A DNA stretch of 64,000 nucleotides from a bacterium (GTDB taxonomy: Bacteria > Zixibacteria > MSB-5A5 > CAIYYT01), in the NCBI GenBank assembly GCA_016708315.1, contig JADJGC010000011.1:1-64000 (forward strand), in the 5' to 3' direction. This document shows, piece after piece, positions 1-7,907 of the stretch (within the stretch, counting starts at the first letter, position 1; the number at the start of each line of letters is the position of its first letter). Under the pieces are notes generated by a model, which did not search any database, was not told the DNA's origin, and saw only the letters and a program-made list of their open reading frames with translations. The position numbers were made by a program, and so were the translations under genes.

Positions 1-1
1 T

Positions 2-562
2 GTCGACAATTGCCCGGATTTCCCGAATCCTCTCCAAATTGACGGTGACAGTGATGGGCTTGGAGATGGATGTGACAATTGCGCAGTTGTTGCCAATCCG
101 CTGCAGGAAGATGTAGATGCCGATGGCTACGGTGACGCCTGTGATGCGTGTACCGACACAGATGGCGACGGCTTTGCTAATCCCGGATATTCCGCCAGCA
201 CATGCACGCTCGACAAGTGCCCGGCTATCTACGATCCGACAAACTTGGATGCGGATAACGATGGACGCGGCGACCCATGCGACAACTGCCCGAACACCTC
301 AAATCCTGATCAACAAGACGCCAACGGCAACGGCATCGGCGATGCCTGCGACTACATCTGCGGCGACGCCGATGGGTCAGGCGGAGTCTCGATCTCGGAC
401 GCTGTGTTTCTTATTGGCCACATCTTTGGTGGCGGACCGGCGCCGGATCCTTTGGTTTCCGGTGATGTAAACTGCAGCGGCGGGGTCACCATTTCTGATG
501 CAGTCTATTTAATCAGCTACATCTTCTCCGGCGGACCGGCGCCGTGCGCGAGCTGTCCGTAA
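2..562 (+). CDS. Secreted TSP3-repeat protein, C-terminal part, with dockerin-like tail (5' end outside window)
   Basis: The reading frame is open from the left edge, so only the C-terminal 186 residues are seen. The first 115 residues are Asp/Asn/Gly/Cys-rich repeats of thrombospondin type 3 kind (DNCP-F-NP-Q-D-D-DG-GD-CD), which in known families bind calcium and act as rigid spacers in extracellular proteins. They are followed by a dockerin-like module of two duplicated halves, CGDADGSGG...SDAVFLIGHIF and GDVNCSGG...SDAVYLISYIF, ending GGPAPCASCP. The same ending occurs in the next gene. It is most likely a cell-surface or secreted protein; the catalytic or binding part lies outside the window. 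The role of the tail in anchoring or sorting is inference. Confidence 0.85.
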   Translation, partial: VDNCPDFPNPLQIDGDSDGLGDGCDNCAVVANPLQEDVDADGYGDACDACTDTDGDGFANPGYSASTCTLDKCPAIYDPTNLDADNDGRGDPCDNCPNTSNPDQQDANGNGIGDACDYICGDADGSGGVSISDAVFLIGHIFGGGPAPDPLVSGDVNCSGGVTISDAVYLISYIFSGGPAPCASCP

Positions 563-594
563 GCAGGTTTCTAAACCACAGGATTCTACCAGAA

Positions 595-616
595 GGAGGC
601 GACAGCCTCCTTTTTT
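595..616 (+). terminator. Rho-independent terminator after the TSP3/dockerin gene
   Basis: A perfect 6-bp stem (GGAGGC/GCCTCC) with a GACA loop is followed by six T. It lies 32 bases past the stop codon. Confidence 0.75.
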
Positions 617-713
617 GTTGCTGACCGAGTTCAAATCATGAAGTTTAATACTTGGCCAAGCATGCCGCTTTCGCGAAGTTGATTGTCAAGAAAGTCGGCG
701 GGAGAACCTCATT

Positions 714-3041
714 ATGTTGCGTTCGATACTTCCAGGTCTACTGCTCTCTATCCTGCTCATTGCGGTGACTCCACGTTACGTTCAAACTCAAGAAAGTTCG
801 GAGTTGAGATTGAGCACGCTGCCCGTGTTTTTCACGAAGAACGTCGGGCAGTGGGATAGTCGGGTTCTGTTCAAAGCAGATTGCAGGGGAATGATCGTCT
901 GGTTGACAACGGAAGGGACATTCTATCAATTCGTTCGGGTAGGCAACTTCGGACCTAACGACAAGCTAAACCGACAAAAGCGCAGATTCACCAATGGTCC
1001 CGAAGATGTACGGGACACTGTCGAGCAGAATTCAGTCAAGACGACGATTGTGGGAAGCAACCGCTCGGCGACAGTCGCCGCGATGGGAGAGTTAAGTCAT
1101 AAATCAAACTTCTTCATTGGAAACGACCCGGAAAAATGGCGAACCAACGTGCCGAGTTTCTCTTCCGTGGTCCTCCATGAAGTCTATCCGGGGATCGACT
1201 TAAAGTACTATTCGACTAGCGACGGCAAATTGGAGTATGACTTTGTCGTCCATCCGGGAGCAGATTATCAGCAGATCAAAATCCAGTATGAAGGCGCCGA
1301 ATTGCTCACTATGGGACAAACCGGCGACATGCGAATCGATACTGAGTGGAATTTCCTTACCGAGCATGCGCCAAGAATTCATCAGGAAGTGAATGGCAAA
1401 CGGCGACAGGTTTCCGGTTCTTTCAGGCTGGTGGATAAAAGGACCGTTTCGTTTGAGTTGGGTGATGATTATGATGCATCTCGGCCGGTCACTATCGATC
1501 CAACGATTGTTTACAGTACATTCCTTGGCGGTTCCGGTTTCGACGGTGGAAGTGCAATTGCAGTTGATGAAGCTGGTTCCGCGTATGTTGTTGGCGTCAC
1601 CCATTCCACTGATTTCCCCAGCGTGGATTCGTCGCACTCCGGTCCGATGTGGGCAGATATCTTCGTAACCAAACTCACGCCCGACGGAAGCGCATTGGAG
1701 TATAGCACCTTAATCGGTGGAAACGATCAAGATGAATGCTATTCTGTCGCTGTGGACGATTTCGGCTGCGCCTACGCGTGTGGATGGACGTTTTCTCCGG
1801 ATTTTCCTCTTCAGAACAGCTACCAGTCCGAATTGAAGTTCTTCGACGGAGTGTTCTTCAAACTCAACGCCACTGGAGATACCCTGATCTACTCAAGTTA
1901 TTTTGGTGGTTCTGGTGTCGATGAGTTTCAGGATGTTGTTGTTGATGATTCGGGTCAAGTCTATCTGATTGGTTTGACCAGTTCGAGTAACATTCCCTTG
2001 TTGAATCCGTTCCAGTCTGCGATTTCAAGTTCGAATACCGGCGAAGCATTCATTATGAAGTTCTCGACGACCGGTAACGAACTACTATATGGCACCTATT
2101 TTGGCGGCAGTGATTGGGAATGGGGCGGCTTGATTGCCTTTGACGCTCAAAGGCAGATTCTCGTCGCTGGCGCAACGGAATCAGCGGACTTTCCAACCAA
2201 GAACCCGATTCAAGCATATACACGTGTTATGGATTCATATGTCGCAAAATTTGGCGAGAATGGTGATACTCTAATCTACTCAACTTTCATCGGTGGATTC
2301 AATGGGGACGACAAGACATTTGGATTGGCTGTTGATAGCTTAGGCTGCGCCTACATAGGCGGAACTACCAGCTCCGCAGATTTTCCGGTGAAGAACCCCT
2401 TTCAGCCAAAGTATGTCGGCGAGGACGCATTTGTCACCAAAATCAGCGTTAATGGAGATTCCATCGTTTACAGCACGCCAATCGGCGGAACTGGCGACGA
2501 CCAGGGATTCGATATCGCTCTGGTAGGGGAGAGATCCATTATAACAGGTTGGACGATGTCTACCGATTTTCCTATCAAAGACCCGTATCAAACAAATGGA
2601 CCACCGAAGTTGTTCGTCACCGAGCTGAGTCCAACTGGAAATTCTCTGGAATTCAGCACACTGATTGGAGGAATCCGTAATTCGTGGGAGCAAGCCTATG
2701 CTGTGGCTTCTGACCACAATGGTAATGTCTACATTACTGGCCACACGACATCGATTGATTTTCCTGTTTTGGGTCCCATTCAGGAATATGCCGGTGAATT
2801 CGATGTATTCGTTACGAAACTCAAGCCGGAGTTTCAATGTGGCGACATTGATGCCAGTGATGAGATTGTGCTCAGCGATATAGTCTATTTCGTCAATTAC
2901 ATCTTTTCAAACGGCCGACAGCCCAATCCTATTGTCGCTGCCGATATTGATTGTAGCGGACAAGTTACTGTGTCGGATGTCGTCTACCTGATAACGTATG
3001 TTTTCTCCGGCGGACCGGCGCCGTGTGCGAGCTGTCCATAG
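714..3041 (+). CDS. Secreted SBBP-repeat beta-propeller protein with dockerin-like tail
   Basis: 775 aa. A signal peptide (about residues 1-25) is followed by an N-terminal region starting FFTKNVGQWDSRV, typical of the domain that precedes SBBP propellers (DUF7948-type, from memory). About residues 262-700 contain seven SBBP repeats of the form YSTFLGG...D...A-D--G-AYV-G-T-S-DFP, which suggests a complete seven-bladed propeller. Residues 709-775 are a two-part dockerin-like module ending GGPAPCASCP, almost identical to the end of the preceding gene, including at DNA level. GGAGA eight bases upstream supports the ATG. No enzymatic motif is visible; it is probably a surface or extracellular binding or structural protein. 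Confidence 0.88.
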   Translation: MLRSILPGLLLSILLIAVTPRYVQTQESSELRLSTLPVFFTKNVGQWDSRVLFKADCRGMIVWLTTEGTFYQFVRVGNFGPNDKLNRQKRRFTNGPEDVRDTVEQNSVKTTIVGSNRSATVAAMGELSHKSNFFIGNDPEKWRTNVPSFSSVVLHEVYPGIDLKYYSTSDGKLEYDFVVHPGADYQQIKIQYEGAELLTMGQTGDMRIDTEWNFLTEHAPRIHQEVNGKRRQVSGSFRLVDKRTVSFELGDDYDASRPVTIDPTIVYSTFLGGSGFDGGSAIAVDEAGSAYVVGVTHSTDFPSVDSSHSGPMWADIFVTKLTPDGSALEYSTLIGGNDQDECYSVAVDDFGCAYACGWTFSPDFPLQNSYQSELKFFDGVFFKLNATGDTLIYSSYFGGSGVDEFQDVVVDDSGQVYLIGLTSSSNIPLLNPFQSAISSSNTGEAFIMKFSTTGNELLYGTYFGGSDWEWGGLIAFDAQRQILVAGATESADFPTKNPIQAYTRVMDSYVAKFGENGDTLIYSTFIGGFNGDDKTFGLAVDSLGCAYIGGTTSSADFPVKNPFQPKYVGEDAFVTKISVNGDSIVYSTPIGGTGDDQGFDIALVGERSIITGWTMSTDFPIKDPYQTNGPPKLFVTELSPTGNSLEFSTLIGGIRNSWEQAYAVASDHNGNVYITGHTTSIDFPVLGPIQEYAGEFDVFVTKLKPEFQCGDIDASDEIVLSDIVYFVNYIFSNGRQPNPIVAADIDCSGQVTVSDVVYLITYVFSGGPAPCASCP

Positions 3042-3065
3042 GCATAAACGAGTCGTAACTGTCGG

Positions 3066-3095
3066 GCTCCGCGTCCGCCGCGGCGGACTGGGAGC
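3066..3095. repeat. Intergenic inverted repeat (REP-like hairpin)
   Basis: A 16-bp perfect palindrome, GTCCGCCGCGGCGGAC (3073-3088), is flanked by a further GCTCC/GGAGC pair. It lies 25 bases after a stop codon and has no T-tract, so it is not a classical terminator. A second GC-rich hairpin of similar style lies at 47156-47184. Confidence 0.6.
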
Positions 3096-3191
3096 GCGAC
3101 CTACTTCCGACTTCTCCAAAAGTATCTTCTCTAACTCGCGCGAATTCGTTATTCTGTATTCAATAGAAATTGAATCTGCAAAGGACAGAAC

Positions 3192-3596
3192 ATGGCCGGT
3201 GAACAAACGACCAATTACGACTCATTCGAGACGAGTATCTTCGAAGTGGTCTTCCCCTCGATGGTGAATCAATACGGAACGCTCTTTGGCGGTATCGCAC
3301 TTCAATGGATGGACCGCGCGGCATGGATCTGCTCGACGCGTTTTGCCCGCAAGACGATGGTGACGATTGCATCTGACCGGGTTGTCTTCAAGAAAGCGGT
3401 CAGACAGGGAAGTATGGTCGAGTTGAAAGGCATGGTCAAGAAGGTTGGCCGCACTTCGGTGACGATTCAGGTCGAGCTCTATTCCGAGAGCCCATTGACA
3501 GGTAAACGCGAATTGGCGACCCATGGTGAGTTCGTAATGGTCGCTTTGGACGCCGACGGACACCCCACGCCAATCAAGGATTCTGTTGGTAAGTAA
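3192..3596 (+). CDS. Acyl-CoA thioesterase, hotdog fold (YciA/BACH-like)
   Basis: 134 aa, the usual size of single-domain hotdog acyl-CoA hydrolases. The N-terminal part carries the family pattern N--GTLFGG--L-WMD (about residues 26-41), which forms the hotdog helix and includes the catalytic Asp/Asn region. It is followed by the beta-rich VVFKKAVRQGSMVEL segment typical of YciA/cytosolic acyl-CoA hydrolases. It would hydrolyse acyl-CoA to free acid and CoA in the cytoplasm. It is transcribed alone, between the dockerin gene and rpmG. The chain length preferred cannot be told from sequence. Confidence 0.85.
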   Translation: MAGEQTTNYDSFETSIFEVVFPSMVNQYGTLFGGIALQWMDRAAWICSTRFARKTMVTIASDRVVFKKAVRQGSMVELKGMVKKVGRTSVTIQVELYSESPLTGKRELATHGEFVMVALDADGHPTPIKDSVGK

Positions 3597-3726
3597 CGAG
3601 TTACACGAAAAGTAGCGAAATTTCGCTTGCCCTCGTGGATCGAATCCTTATATTTCAAGACTCGTTGATGGCTTATGGCGTCGGCGTCTGTTAATTTGCA
3701 TAATATTTGTTTGAGGAGATAGAGTC

Positions 3727-3912
3727 ATGGCAAAGAAGAAAGGTGATGCGCGGACGATGATCACCGTCGAGTGCACCGAAGCCCGCAAAGAGGGCGGCAC
3801 TCCGTCGCGCTATACCACATTTAAGAACAAGCGTAATACGCCGGATCGCTTGGAGATCAAGAAATACAATCCGTTTCTCCGTCGTCACACGATCCACAAA
3901 GAGACTCGCTAA
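3727..3912 (+). CDS. rpmG: 50S ribosomal protein L33
   Basis: 61 aa and strongly basic. The sequence pattern MITVECTEA...SRYTTFKNKRNTPDRLEIKKYNPFLR-HT-HKE is diagnostic of bacterial L33 of the large ribosomal subunit. Only one cysteine remains of the two CxxC pairs found in zinc-binding versions, so this is a C-minus (zinc-independent) form. A purine-rich GAGGAGATAGAGTC precedes the ATG. It stands alone with its own terminator, not next to rpmB or secE as in many genomes. Confidence 0.96.
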   Translation: MAKKKGDARTMITVECTEARKEGGTPSRYTTFKNKRNTPDRLEIKKYNPFLRRHTIHKETR

Positions 3913-3934
3913 GCGTCTCGCGGCAATAAGACTT

Positions 3935-3966
3935 AAACGGCATGTGAAAATTCACGTGCCGTTTTT
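3935..3966 (+). terminator. Rho-independent terminator after rpmG
   Basis: A 14-bp stem (AAACGGCATGTGAA/TTCACGTGCCGTTT, one G-T wobble) ends in a T-run. It lies 22 bases past the rpmG stop. Confidence 0.85.
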
Positions 3967-4031
3967 CATTTCTGGCCAATTATCACATTGCCGTTTGGTA
4001 AGCGATTAGGCAATCTTCACACCGTCAGAGT

Positions 4032-5264
4032 ATGAACATGCCGTCAATGCATAACATCAAGGAGTTCCTGGGACTAAAGCGCTCAATGGTTGCGCTTCTG
4101 GGAATGGTCATTCTTGTCGGGATGGGCGAGAAGATGGCTGAACGCTTCCTGCCGCTCTACATCGTCGCACTCGGCGGAAGCGCCATCTATGTCGGCTTGC
4201 TCAATGGCCTCGACAATCTTCTCTCGGCACTCTATTCGTTCCCGGGCGGCTACATTGCCGACCGCTACGGCACCAAGCGTGCACTGCTGATATTCAATAT
4301 CATTGCCATGTGCGGGTTTGTGATTGTAATCCTGATTCCATCGGTTTGGGCGGTGATCGTCGGATCGTTTTTCTTCCTCTCCTGGACAGCGGTATCTCTA
4401 CCGGCAACGATGAGTCTGGTAGCGAAGTTACTTCCCAAGAACAAACGCACCATGGGTGTGTCAATGCACTCGCTGATACGAAGAGTACCCATGGCGCTGG
4501 GTCCTTTGGTTGGCGGCGTTTTTATCGCTACCTGGGGAGAGATCAACGGCGTGCGTCTTGCGTTCATTGCAGCACTCGTGCTGTCAATAATTGCGGCAAT
4601 TCTTCAGCAGTCAATGATTCCTTCCGAGGAAGATGGATCCGGAGATGCTCTGGGCAAGTCTCCGGACAAGAATCCGATTAAACTTCTTCGTCAGTTCCGG
4701 CCCGAACTGAAGCGACTCTTGGTCTCCGATATGCTGATACGATTCTGCGAGCAGATTCCTTACGCCTTCGTTGTGCTCTGGTGTATGAAGGAGATTGCGT
4801 CGCCGGTAACCGCCGTCCAATTCGGCGTCCTGACCACGATCGAAATGGCAACGGCGCTGTTGGTCTACATCCCGGTAGCATACTTCTCGGACAAGGCAGA
4901 GAAGAAGCCGTTTGTCGTGATGACATTTGTCTTCTTCACGTTATTCCCGTTGGTGCTTCTATTCAGCCAAACCTTCTGGGTTTTGGTGGGAGCATTTGTA
5001 CTTCGCGGACTCAAGGAGTTCGGTGAGCCGACTCGCAAAGCACTGATTATCGATCTTGCAGTTCCGGGCCGCGAAGCGGCGACATTTGGCACTTACTACC
5101 TTTTTCGCGACGCGGTCGTCGCAGTTGCCGCGTTTGGCGGTTCACTTCTTTGGTTGATTAGTCCAGCGACAAACTTCTTGGTGGCGGCGGGGTTCGGGTT
5201 AACTGGGACTTTATGGTTTGCGCTGACGAAAGAGAATCGCCCTCATTCGGGTACCCACATATAG
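4032..5264 (+). CDS. MFS-family transporter
   Basis: 410 aa with about twelve hydrophobic segments in two halves joined by a charged central loop (about residues 198-230), as in major facilitator superfamily carriers. The loop after TM2 carries the MFS signature GGYIADRYGTKR (G-x-aDR-G-rR), and a weaker second copy PVAYFSDKAEKKP follows in the second half. It sits in the inner membrane; the substrate cannot be predicted. In-frame ATGs at 4032, 4038 and 4047 are all possible starts. Its 3' end overlaps the convergent regulator gene by 22 bp, so the two may interfere transcriptionally. Confidence 0.85.
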   Translation: MNMPSMHNIKEFLGLKRSMVALLGMVILVGMGEKMAERFLPLYIVALGGSAIYVGLLNGLDNLLSALYSFPGGYIADRYGTKRALLIFNIIAMCGFVIVILIPSVWAVIVGSFFFLSWTAVSLPATMSLVAKLLPKNKRTMGVSMHSLIRRVPMALGPLVGGVFIATWGEINGVRLAFIAALVLSIIAAILQQSMIPSEEDGSGDALGKSPDKNPIKLLRQFRPELKRLLVSDMLIRFCEQIPYAFVVLWCMKEIASPVTAVQFGVLTTIEMATALLVYIPVAYFSDKAEKKPFVVMTFVFFTLFPLVLLFSQTFWVLVGAFVLRGLKEFGEPTRKALIIDLAVPGREAATFGTYYLFRDAVVAVAAFGGSLLWLISPATNFLVAAGFGLTGTLWFALTKENRPHSGTHI

Positions 5265-5944
5265 CCGGTACCACGAACTGACTTGATCCTGCTTGGTTTG
5301 CGTCCATCGTCGCCGAGTTTTCGCCGCAGTCGCGAAATGCCCAGATCTATCGACCGTTCTGCGCCGTTCCATTCATATCCACGCAGGATATGACTGATTT
5401 GGTCACGCGTCAGTGTTTCTCCCGCGTGGCTGACCAATAGCCACAGAAGGTCGAATTCAGAGGTTGTCAGCTCCAGCGGGCGCTCGTGCACAATTGCAGA
5501 CCTGCGGATTACATCCAACGTCATCGATCCGACTCTTAAAGCTGCTTCGGTTCGCTCAATGCCGCGAGACCTGCGCAGGAGGCTGTTTACAGTTGCAAGG
5601 AGGAGTTCCGGATTTACAGTTATTGGTTGACATCCGTCTGCGCCCGATTCGAGAACGCGTATCTCCGTTTCGAGGTCGCCCTCCGCGGTTAGAATCAAAA
5701 TCGGTTGTCTGGTAACGTTGCGGAGATCACGCACAATGTCTGAACTGCCGTGGCTCATTGTCTCTGTATTCAGAATAATCAGGTCGGGAAACTCTTGTTT
5801 CGCTCGCTCAAGTGTATGTGAGCACTCCCTTGTTACATCTACGTGCATTCCGTTGCCCAAGAGCAATTCTGACAACAAACGAGCACTCGCGGCGTCGCTA
5901 TCAAGAATGAGAATTCTTGCAATTATAGCAGAAGACATGACCAT
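5243..5944 (-). CDS. OmpR-family response regulator with degenerate (non-phosphorylatable) receiver
   Basis: About 233 aa from the ATG at 5944; an in-frame GTG at 5971 is an alternative start. The N-terminal half has the receiver fold pattern (ILILDSD...PDLIILN...ILTAEG...SGADG). The phospho-accepting Asp is replaced by Asn (PDLIILN) and the conserved Lys of the KPF loop by Gln (CQPITV). The C-terminal half (VGSMTLDVIRRSA...LTTSEFDLLWLLVSHAGETLTRDQI...SRLRRKL...VRGTGYMW) is a complete winged-helix DNA-binding domain of OmpR/PhoB type. No histidine kinase lies nearby. It is probably a transcription factor not controlled by canonical aspartyl phosphorylation. Confidence 0.88.
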   Translation of the reverse strand: MVMSSAIIARILILDSDAASARLLSELLLGNGMHVDVTRECSHTLERAKQEFPDLIILNTETMSHGSSDIVRDLRNVTRQPILILTAEGDLETEIRVLESGADGCQPITVNPELLLATVNSLLRRSRGIERTEAALRVGSMTLDVIRRSAIVHERPLELTTSEFDLLWLLVSHAGETLTRDQISHILRGYEWNGAERSIDLGISRLRRKLGDDGRKPSRIKSVRGTGYMWVPE

Positions 5945-6080
5945 CCGTTTATCAAACTTTGTGACTGGCACACAGGCAATTCAAGAACTCCTGTAGTACC
6001 GAAGCACGAGTCTCTATTACTTGGACTCGGTTAGGTTGCTAATACTTGCGTGGAAATTGACGAGATGTACTGTTTTCGTC

Positions 6081-6107
6081 AGCCGGCTGGAAATGTTCCA
6101 ACCGGCT
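6081..6107 (-). other. Stable hairpin downstream of the EF-hand gene
   Basis: A 12-bp stem (AGCCGGCTGGAA/TTCCAACCGGCT, one mismatch) starts 6 bases past the stop of the minus-strand EF-hand gene. It has no T-tract in that direction, so it may be an mRNA 3' protector or a weak terminator. Confidence 0.4.
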
Positions 6108-6113
6108 GCGAGC

Positions 6114-6764
6114 CTATGCCTGGAGATTCAGTATCGATTGTGAGTCGCCAGTCTGTGTGCTGGAATAGCGCTGCGCAGCAAGATTGAGACTTGTGGACAA
6201 GCTGTCGTTGCTGTCTTCCGAGGACATTTCCTCATATCTGGCGGCCATTCTGGCTGTCAGCATCTTGACGAAGTCGTCGTTTTCACTCTTGCTGATCGTT
6301 CCGTCTCCATCCGAATCGATCATTGCGAAAAGCTCATCTGAGCTGTTCTTCGGTTCGGCTTGATCCGTCAGTTTGAGCAAGTACGATTCCAGTTCGGTTT
6401 TATCGACCGAGCCATCGCCGTTGACGTCCATCGCCGAGAAGATTTCTCCAAATGGATTTTCTTCAGAGTCTTCACTCGGCGGCGGAGCCGGACGATCTTT
6501 CATCGACGCGAGAAACGCTGTATCCTCAGCCTTGCTGATTTTACCGTCTCCGTCAGTGTCGATTTTCGCAAACATCTCGTCCAGTCGGCCGGCATCGTCC
6601 GTTTTTCCCGTTAGTTGCTGATGGAAAGAACTAAACTCTGCTTTGTCAACGTACTCGTCTCCATTGGTGTTCATCTTGGCGAACATTTCCTCCGGTCGTG
6701 GGCGCGTTGACATTGTTGTGGCGCTGCTCAAGGGACTCATGTACTGACTGATTCCTGATATCAT
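6114..6764 (-). CDS. Four-EF-hand calcium-binding protein
   Basis: 216 aa with no signal peptide. Four canonical 12-residue EF-hand loops are visible at about residues 32-43 (NTNGDEYVDKAE), 69-80 (DTDGDGKISKAE), 113-124 (DVNGDGSVDKTE) and 150-161 (DSDGDGTISKSE), in two pairs split by a Pro-rich linker (residues 91-103). The C-terminal 45 residues are Ser/Gln-rich and probably disordered. This resembles the calmodulin-like EF-hand proteins known from several bacterial phyla, which are presumed Ca2+ sensors or buffers. A strong Shine-Dalgarno (AAGGAGGTGA) directly upstream fixes the ATG at 6764. It is a single-gene unit; the partner is unknown. Confidence 0.9.
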   Translation of the reverse strand: MISGISQYMSPLSSATTMSTRPRPEEMFAKMNTNGDEYVDKAEFSSFHQQLTGKTDDAGRLDEMFAKIDTDGDGKISKAEDTAFLASMKDRPAPPPSEDSEENPFGEIFSAMDVNGDGSVDKTELESYLLKLTDQAEPKNSSDELFAMIDSDGDGTISKSENDDFVKMLTARMAARYEEMSSEDSNDSLSTSLNLAAQRYSSTQTGDSQSILNLQA

Positions 6765-7056
6765 GATTCACCTCCTTCCCCTGTCAAGAGTTAATGATGT
6801 GATCATCTTCATTCGTCAAATCTTGCGATTTCTGCCTGTGATGATCGTTGCTACAACTACAGATTTCGACGAAACAGGATCAGACTTTGGTCGAACTATG
6901 TCACAAAGTGTATCCAGGAATGGCTCCCGGGCAACAATCTTGATGATTGTGGTGATCAAAATGGGAAGGAATGACCGTTTGTTTCAACAGCAGATTCCGG
7001 CTTGGCGCGTCCCGAAAGCATCGACTGGAAGTCCAATCCAGGACGCCGCTTTATGA
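6765..7056. other. Intergenic region, no convincing gene
   Basis: Between the divergent EF-hand and haem-protein genes I see only short frames without codon bias or ribosome binding sites. It probably holds the two divergent promoters. Confidence 0.5.
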
Positions 7057-7085
7057 TTGACAAACAGCGCTATATTTTGTAGCCT
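7057..7085 (+). promoter_or_regulatory. Possible sigma70-type promoter for the haem protein gene
   Basis: A perfect TTGACA (7057-7062) lies 17 bases before TAGCCT (7080-7085), about 60 bases upstream of the ATG. The -10 match is weak. Confidence 0.35.
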
Positions 7086-7147
7086 ATTCATTAGGCGCAC
7101 TATCACCATTGAATTTTCAACCCCAACTCCCATCAACGAGGTGCTAA

Positions 7148-7819
7148 ATGAGAAGGATCTTCATTTTCGCCGTAGTGTTATTGGCCATCGTCGGCATCGC
7201 TTTGAGCAATGGCCAAAGTGCAGACAACAAAACGGCACAAGCCGCGTCTGACTCGACAGCACTTTCCGGAGCGGTCGTTGATTCGCTCTTGATCTCCGCC
7301 GCTAATCAGGCGATTTCGCAATTCTCATCGCAACTGCAGACATCTCTGAAAATAGCACTCGATGACGGCGGCCCGCTCAATGCCGTCAATGTCTGCAACG
7401 TCGTCGCGCCGGACATTCAGACTGCCCATGTCCGCGATGGTTGGTTCCTTGAGCGGGTGTCAGCCAAACCGCGCAATCGCAATAACCAGGCTGATTCAGC
7501 ACAACTTGCGATTCTCACGCTATTTGGGAGCACCAATGCGCCGTCTTTTGTGGCACAGTGGGACGATGAAATCAAGCGCGAGAAATTCCGTTACTACCGA
7601 CCGATTCGCACAAACGAATTATGCGGCGGCTGTCATGGCGACCCATCGAGCTTTGTCGCAGGATTGAGTGATGAACTCAAGAAGCTCTACCCCGACGACA
7701 AGGCCGTCGGCTACAAGAGCGGCGATCTGCGCGGAATGTTTGCGATCGAAGTTATGTGGCCCGAAGGATTGGGTTATGCTAAGAAGCTTGCCGCTTCGGT
7801 AAAGCGGGACACCAATTAA
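7148..7819 (+). CDS. Exported c-type haem protein, DUF3365/Tll0287-like
   Basis: 223 aa. An N-terminal signal peptide (about residues 1-22) is followed by a domain ending in a single haem-attachment motif CGGCH (C159, C162, H163) within ELCGGCHGDP. The pattern ALNVC...AP-IA-----W-ERVS-KPRN--N-AD, present here in variant form (NAVNVCNVVAPDI...VSAKPRNRNNQAD), is typical of the Tll0287-like family of periplasmic haem sensors or electron carriers. It would act in the periplasm with covalently bound haem, so a cytochrome c maturation system must exist elsewhere. It is a single gene, convergent with the DUF1573 gene. The function of the family is poorly known. Confidence 0.85.
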   Translation: MRRIFIFAVVLLAIVGIALSNGQSADNKTAQAASDSTALSGAVVDSLLISAANQAISQFSSQLQTSLKIALDDGGPLNAVNVCNVVAPDIQTAHVRDGWFLERVSAKPRNRNNQADSAQLAILTLFGSTNAPSFVAQWDDEIKREKFRYYRPIRTNELCGGCHGDPSSFVAGLSDELKKLYPDDKAVGYKSGDLRGMFAIEVMWPEGLGYAKKLAASVKRDTN

Positions 7820-7855
7820 CGAATAGTCGTCCGAAGTCGAATACCTGAACAAAAA

Positions 7856-7890
7856 AGCGCCGGGTCCGCATCTGCGAACTCGGCGCTCTT
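7856..7890. terminator. Bidirectional terminator between convergent genes
   Basis: A 15-bp imperfect stem (7856-7870 with 7873-7887) has an A-run on its left and a T-rich run on its right, so it can serve both the haem protein gene and the convergent DUF1573 gene. Confidence 0.75.
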
Positions 7891-7907
7891 GTTTACTCGT
7901 CGGACTA

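Noticed and set aside
3066..3095. Palindrome considered as a transcription terminator
   Set aside because: No T-tract follows, so it was listed only as an inverted repeat.
6763..7251. Two open frames of 97 and 64 codons in the EF-hand/haem protein gap
   Set aside because: They overlap the ribosome binding site of the EF-hand gene on the other strand and the start of the haem protein gene, lack upstream ribosome binding sites, and show no family pattern.
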